Below are positions 5,067 through 6,782 of a stretch of 6,782 bases of DNA, one piece after another (the stretch's first letter is position 1; each line of letters begins with the position of its first letter). The DNA is from an uncultured Collinsella sp. GTDB lineage: Bacteria; Actinomycetota; Coriobacteriia; Coriobacteriales; Coriobacteriaceae. The stretch covers positions 1 to 6,782 of the forward strand of contig CAKUEZ010000106.1 of assembly GCA_934646965.1 (NCBI GenBank). The letters are read 5' to 3'. A model generated the notes under the pieces. It was given only the letters and a program-made list of their open reading frames with translations, did not search any database and was not told the DNA's origin. The translations under genes were made by a program, and so were the position numbers.

Positions 5067-6425
5067 ATGGCTAATCGAAATCGCGCCGGCTTGATGGATG
5101 AAATCCGCTGCGACGAGAAGGACTATCTCATCTGGAAATGGCGACCCGCAAACAATGCGCGCCGTGAAAACGCAATCCGCTGGGGATCATCACTCCGCGT
5201 GCGCGAGGGCTCTGTTGCCGCTTTCATCTGCCGTCGTAAGGGGCAAGATGCAATCCAAGAATTCATCGAGGGACCTTTTGATGAGGCGCTCAATACCTCC
5301 AATCTGCCCATCATCGCGAGCTTTGTCGCGGCAGCATATGGCGGTGGTACACCGTTTCAGGCCGAGGTTTACTTCATCAATCTTGCCAAGGTTGTTCAAT
5401 CACGTTTTGCCGTGCGCTACTTCGATGTGTTTGACCAGCGGTTCCCCGATTTTGGAGTACCCGTTGCCGTGCGAGGGACCCTTACTTTCCAAATCGCCGA
5501 TTACCGTGAATTCATCGAGCTCCACCGTCTTGATGAATTCACGCTCGAAGACTTTCAAAGCCAAGTTCGCGATGCGGTCTCGCGTAGAGTTAAATCTCTT
5601 GTCGCCAATATGCCTTCAAAACTCGGGATTCCTCTTTTACAGCTCGCTGGCCGCACCGATGACCTATCGGAACTTGCCAATAACGACCTTTCTCCACAAC
5701 TGCGCAAGGTCTATGGCATAGAGCTCTCGTCTTTAGACATCGCCGCCATCGACGTGGACGAGGAGAGCGATGGCTACGCTCGGCTCATGGCGGTAACACG
5801 CGATGTGACCGAGGCCACCGTCCGAGCCCAAACCGAAGCCAACATCAAGAACATCCATGATATGCAGCGCGTTCAAATGGAAAACCTACAGGAACGTCTG
5901 CGTATTGAGCGCGAGGAAGGACAATATCGCGTCCACAAGCAGACTCAGACTGCCAACTTCCCCGCCTATCAGGTGGAAGCGCAAACCACCGTTGGCGTCG
6001 CTGGCGCAGAGGCGCTCGGACATATGGGCGAAAATGGAGCTGCGGGCATCAGCCTCGGCGGCGGTGGCAACGGCGGCATGGACATGGCCGGGATCGCCGC
6101 GGGCATGGCCATAGGCGGTTCCGTCGGCCGGAACATCGCCGGCGCGATGGACAACATGATGGGCAACACTCCGGCGGGAATCTCTGGCTCCCCCGTTCCC
6201 CCGCCCATTCCGCGGCAAGATCGTTTCCACGTTGCTGTCAACGGCGCGGCAACCGGACCGTTCGACCTCATCACGCTGGGTTCCATGATTGCCTCAAAAT
6301 CGTTTGCTCCAGAATCTCTCGTTTGGCAAGAAGGCATGGCAAACTGGATGCCCGCAAAAACCGTTCCCGCGATTGCGGCACTCTTCAATAACGGCCCCAC
6401 CCCACCGCCGATTCCAGTTGATTAA
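5067..6425 (+). CDS. SPFH-domain (YdjI/virion-core-like) protein with C-terminal GYF_2 domain
   Basis: The 452-residue product has no membrane helix. Its N-terminal part (about 20-235) is an SPFH/band-7-type domain of the YdjI or 'virion core protein-like' group: WKWRP near the start, then IEGPFDEAL, AEVYFINLAKV, DFGVPVAVRGTLTFQI and VYGIELSSLDIAAIDVDE. A helical, probably coiled-coil stretch follows (about 240-292), then a Gly/Met/Ala-rich segment (315-366). A GYF_2-type domain (about 386-441) shows GPFDLITLGSMI and VWQEGMANWMPA, and is flanked by PPPIP motifs at 378-382 and 446-450. SPFH proteins form membrane-associated scaffolds; B. subtilis YdjI helps place PspA at stressed membranes. 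The start is 3 bases after the preceding stop, with GGGGAG at 5055-5060. No PspA gene is in view. Assembly with the two zinc-ribbon proteins is inferred. Confidence 0.88.
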   Translation: MANRNRAGLMDEIRCDEKDYLIWKWRPANNARRENAIRWGSSLRVREGSVAAFICRRKGQDAIQEFIEGPFDEALNTSNLPIIASFVAAAYGGGTPFQAEVYFINLAKVVQSRFAVRYFDVFDQRFPDFGVPVAVRGTLTFQIADYREFIELHRLDEFTLEDFQSQVRDAVSRRVKSLVANMPSKLGIPLLQLAGRTDDLSELANNDLSPQLRKVYGIELSSLDIAAIDVDEESDGYARLMAVTRDVTEATVRAQTEANIKNIHDMQRVQMENLQERLRIEREEGQYRVHKQTQTANFPAYQVEAQTTVGVAGAEALGHMGENGAAGISLGGGGNGGMDMAGIAAGMAIGGSVGRNIAGAMDNMMGNTPAGISGSPVPPPIPRQDRFHVAVNGAATGPFDLITLGSMIASKSFAPESLVWQEGMANWMPAKTVPAIAALFNNGPTPPPIPVD

Positions 6426-6431
6426 GTTGCT

Positions 6432-6461
6432 GCGCGACGCTTGCTGCCAAGCGCATCGCGC
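6432..6461 (+). other. Strong stem-loop just after the SPFH stop codon, without a T-run
   Basis: GCGCGACGCTTG (6432-6443) pairs with CAAGCG (6448-6453) and TCGCGC (6456-6461), leaving a two-base bulge (CA, 6454-6455) and a four-base loop (CTGC). It begins six bases after the stop codon. As no T-run follows, it is not a standard intrinsic terminator on its own. It could protect the mRNA 3' end or act together with the terminator 20 bases further on. Confidence 0.55.
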
Positions 6462-6481
6462 GCCCACTTCCCCTCAAACGC

Positions 6482-6524
6482 AAACGGGATCCGTCGACTT
6501 CAAGTGACGGATCCCGTTTTGTTT
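6482..6524 (+). terminator. Intrinsic terminator between convergent genes, probably bidirectional
   Basis: AAACGGGATCCGTC (6482-6495) and GACGGATCCCGTTT (6506-6519) form a perfect 14-base stem with a 10-base loop, followed on the plus strand by TTTTGTTT. It ends the three-gene cluster. On the minus strand the same stem is followed by a weaker TTTGCGTTT, so it may also end the DedA transcript, whose stop codon lies at 6573-6575. Confidence 0.9.
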
Positions 6525-6572
6525 CGAGCTATGTAGCGCAACTGTTACCGTGTAGGTTTTCACGCACGGATA

Positions 6573-6782
6573 CTATGCGGCGTTCTTCTTCCCGAGCTTG
6601 GACTTGACCAGACCGACCACGGTCGGGATGATCGACACGGCGACGATGCCGATGATCAGCAGCTCAAAGTGCTCCTGTACAAAGGGGATGCCACCAAAGA
6701 AGTAGCCCAGCAGCGTAAAGACCGTCGACCAGGTAATGCCACCCAGCACGTTAAAGATGACAAAGTTGCGCCAGTGCATGCC
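6573..6782 (-). CDS. DedA-family membrane protein, 3' end only
   Basis: The last 70 codons of a minus-strand gene are present; it enters from the right edge, and the internal Met at 6777-6779 is not its start, since the frame stays open to the edge. The translation (GMHWRNFVIFNVLGGITWST, then TLLGYFFGGIPFVQEHFELL) matches the C-terminal part of DedA/SNARE-associated proteins, where an aromatic-rich helix is followed by LGYFFG and a final helix (here IIGIVAVSIIPTVVGLV) and a basic tail (KSKLGKKNAA). DedA proteins are integral membrane proteins, several of them implicated in flipping undecaprenyl phosphate or phospholipids and in membrane homeostasis. It ends with TAG and converges on the SPFH cluster across the shared terminator. 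It is probably a separate unit; a functional link to the envelope genes nearby is possible but unsupported. Confidence 0.88.
   Translation of the reverse strand, partial: GMHWRNFVIFNVLGGITWSTVFTLLGYFFGGIPFVQEHFELLIIGIVAVSIIPTVVGLVKSKLGKKNAA

Noticed and set aside
6415..6420. CAGTTG half-site near the SPFH stop (and CAACTG at 4784-4789 and 6539-6544)
   Set aside because: Single half-sites without the inverted partner. Two of the three lie inside coding sequence; they are expected by chance.
1..6782. CRISPR arrays, tRNA or rRNA genes, insertion sequences
   Set aside because: No regularly spaced repeats, no cloverleaf or rRNA-like sequence, and no transposase or terminal inverted repeats were seen.

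Overview
The window is a moderately GC-rich bacterial segment. Five genes read rightward and a sixth, cut off by the right edge, converges on them. Codon choice, the TTG start with a strong Shine-Dalgarno sequence, and the look of the small HTH protein and the DedA tail suggest a Gram-positive actinobacterium of the Coriobacteriia (Collinsella/Olsenella-like). That placement is an impression from reading proteins, not a search result.

Layout. Positions 1-235 hold no gene I can support and end in an AT-rich patch upstream of a small XRE/Cro-like HTH protein (236-748). A 132-base gap with a perfect palindrome and a possible -10 box leads to a transmembrane serine/threonine kinase (TTG start, 881-2524). 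A 243-base gap follows, holding a second copy of the same palindrome and another possible -10 box. Next comes a tight three-gene cluster: a zinc-ribbon membrane protein with a DUF4839-like C-terminal domain (2768-4279), a double zinc-ribbon tail-anchored protein (4290-5063) and an SPFH/YdjI-like protein with a C-terminal GYF_2-type domain (5067-6425). The intergenic gaps in the cluster are 10 and 3 bases, and each downstream Shine-Dalgarno lies at or just before the preceding stop. Two hairpins, the second a clear intrinsic terminator, separate the cluster from the 3' end of a DedA-family membrane protein gene on the minus strand (6573-6782).

How the genes may work together (inference). The kinase and the first zinc-ribbon protein each have a cytoplasmic N-terminal part, one membrane helix and an external domain. 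The second zinc-ribbon protein is held by a C-terminal helix, and the SPFH protein is soluble but of a membrane-scaffolding family. This resembles the Bacillus subtilis YdjG/YdjH/YdjI set, where an SPFH protein and zinc-ribbon membrane proteins recruit PspA to stressed membranes, but no PspA gene is in view and a receptor-like kinase and an HTH regulator are adjacent. The palindrome before the kinase gene and again before the three-gene cluster suggests that both units answer to one regulator, with the HTH protein the nearest candidate. I read the whole as a putative envelope-sensing module. No biochemical function can be proved from the sequence.
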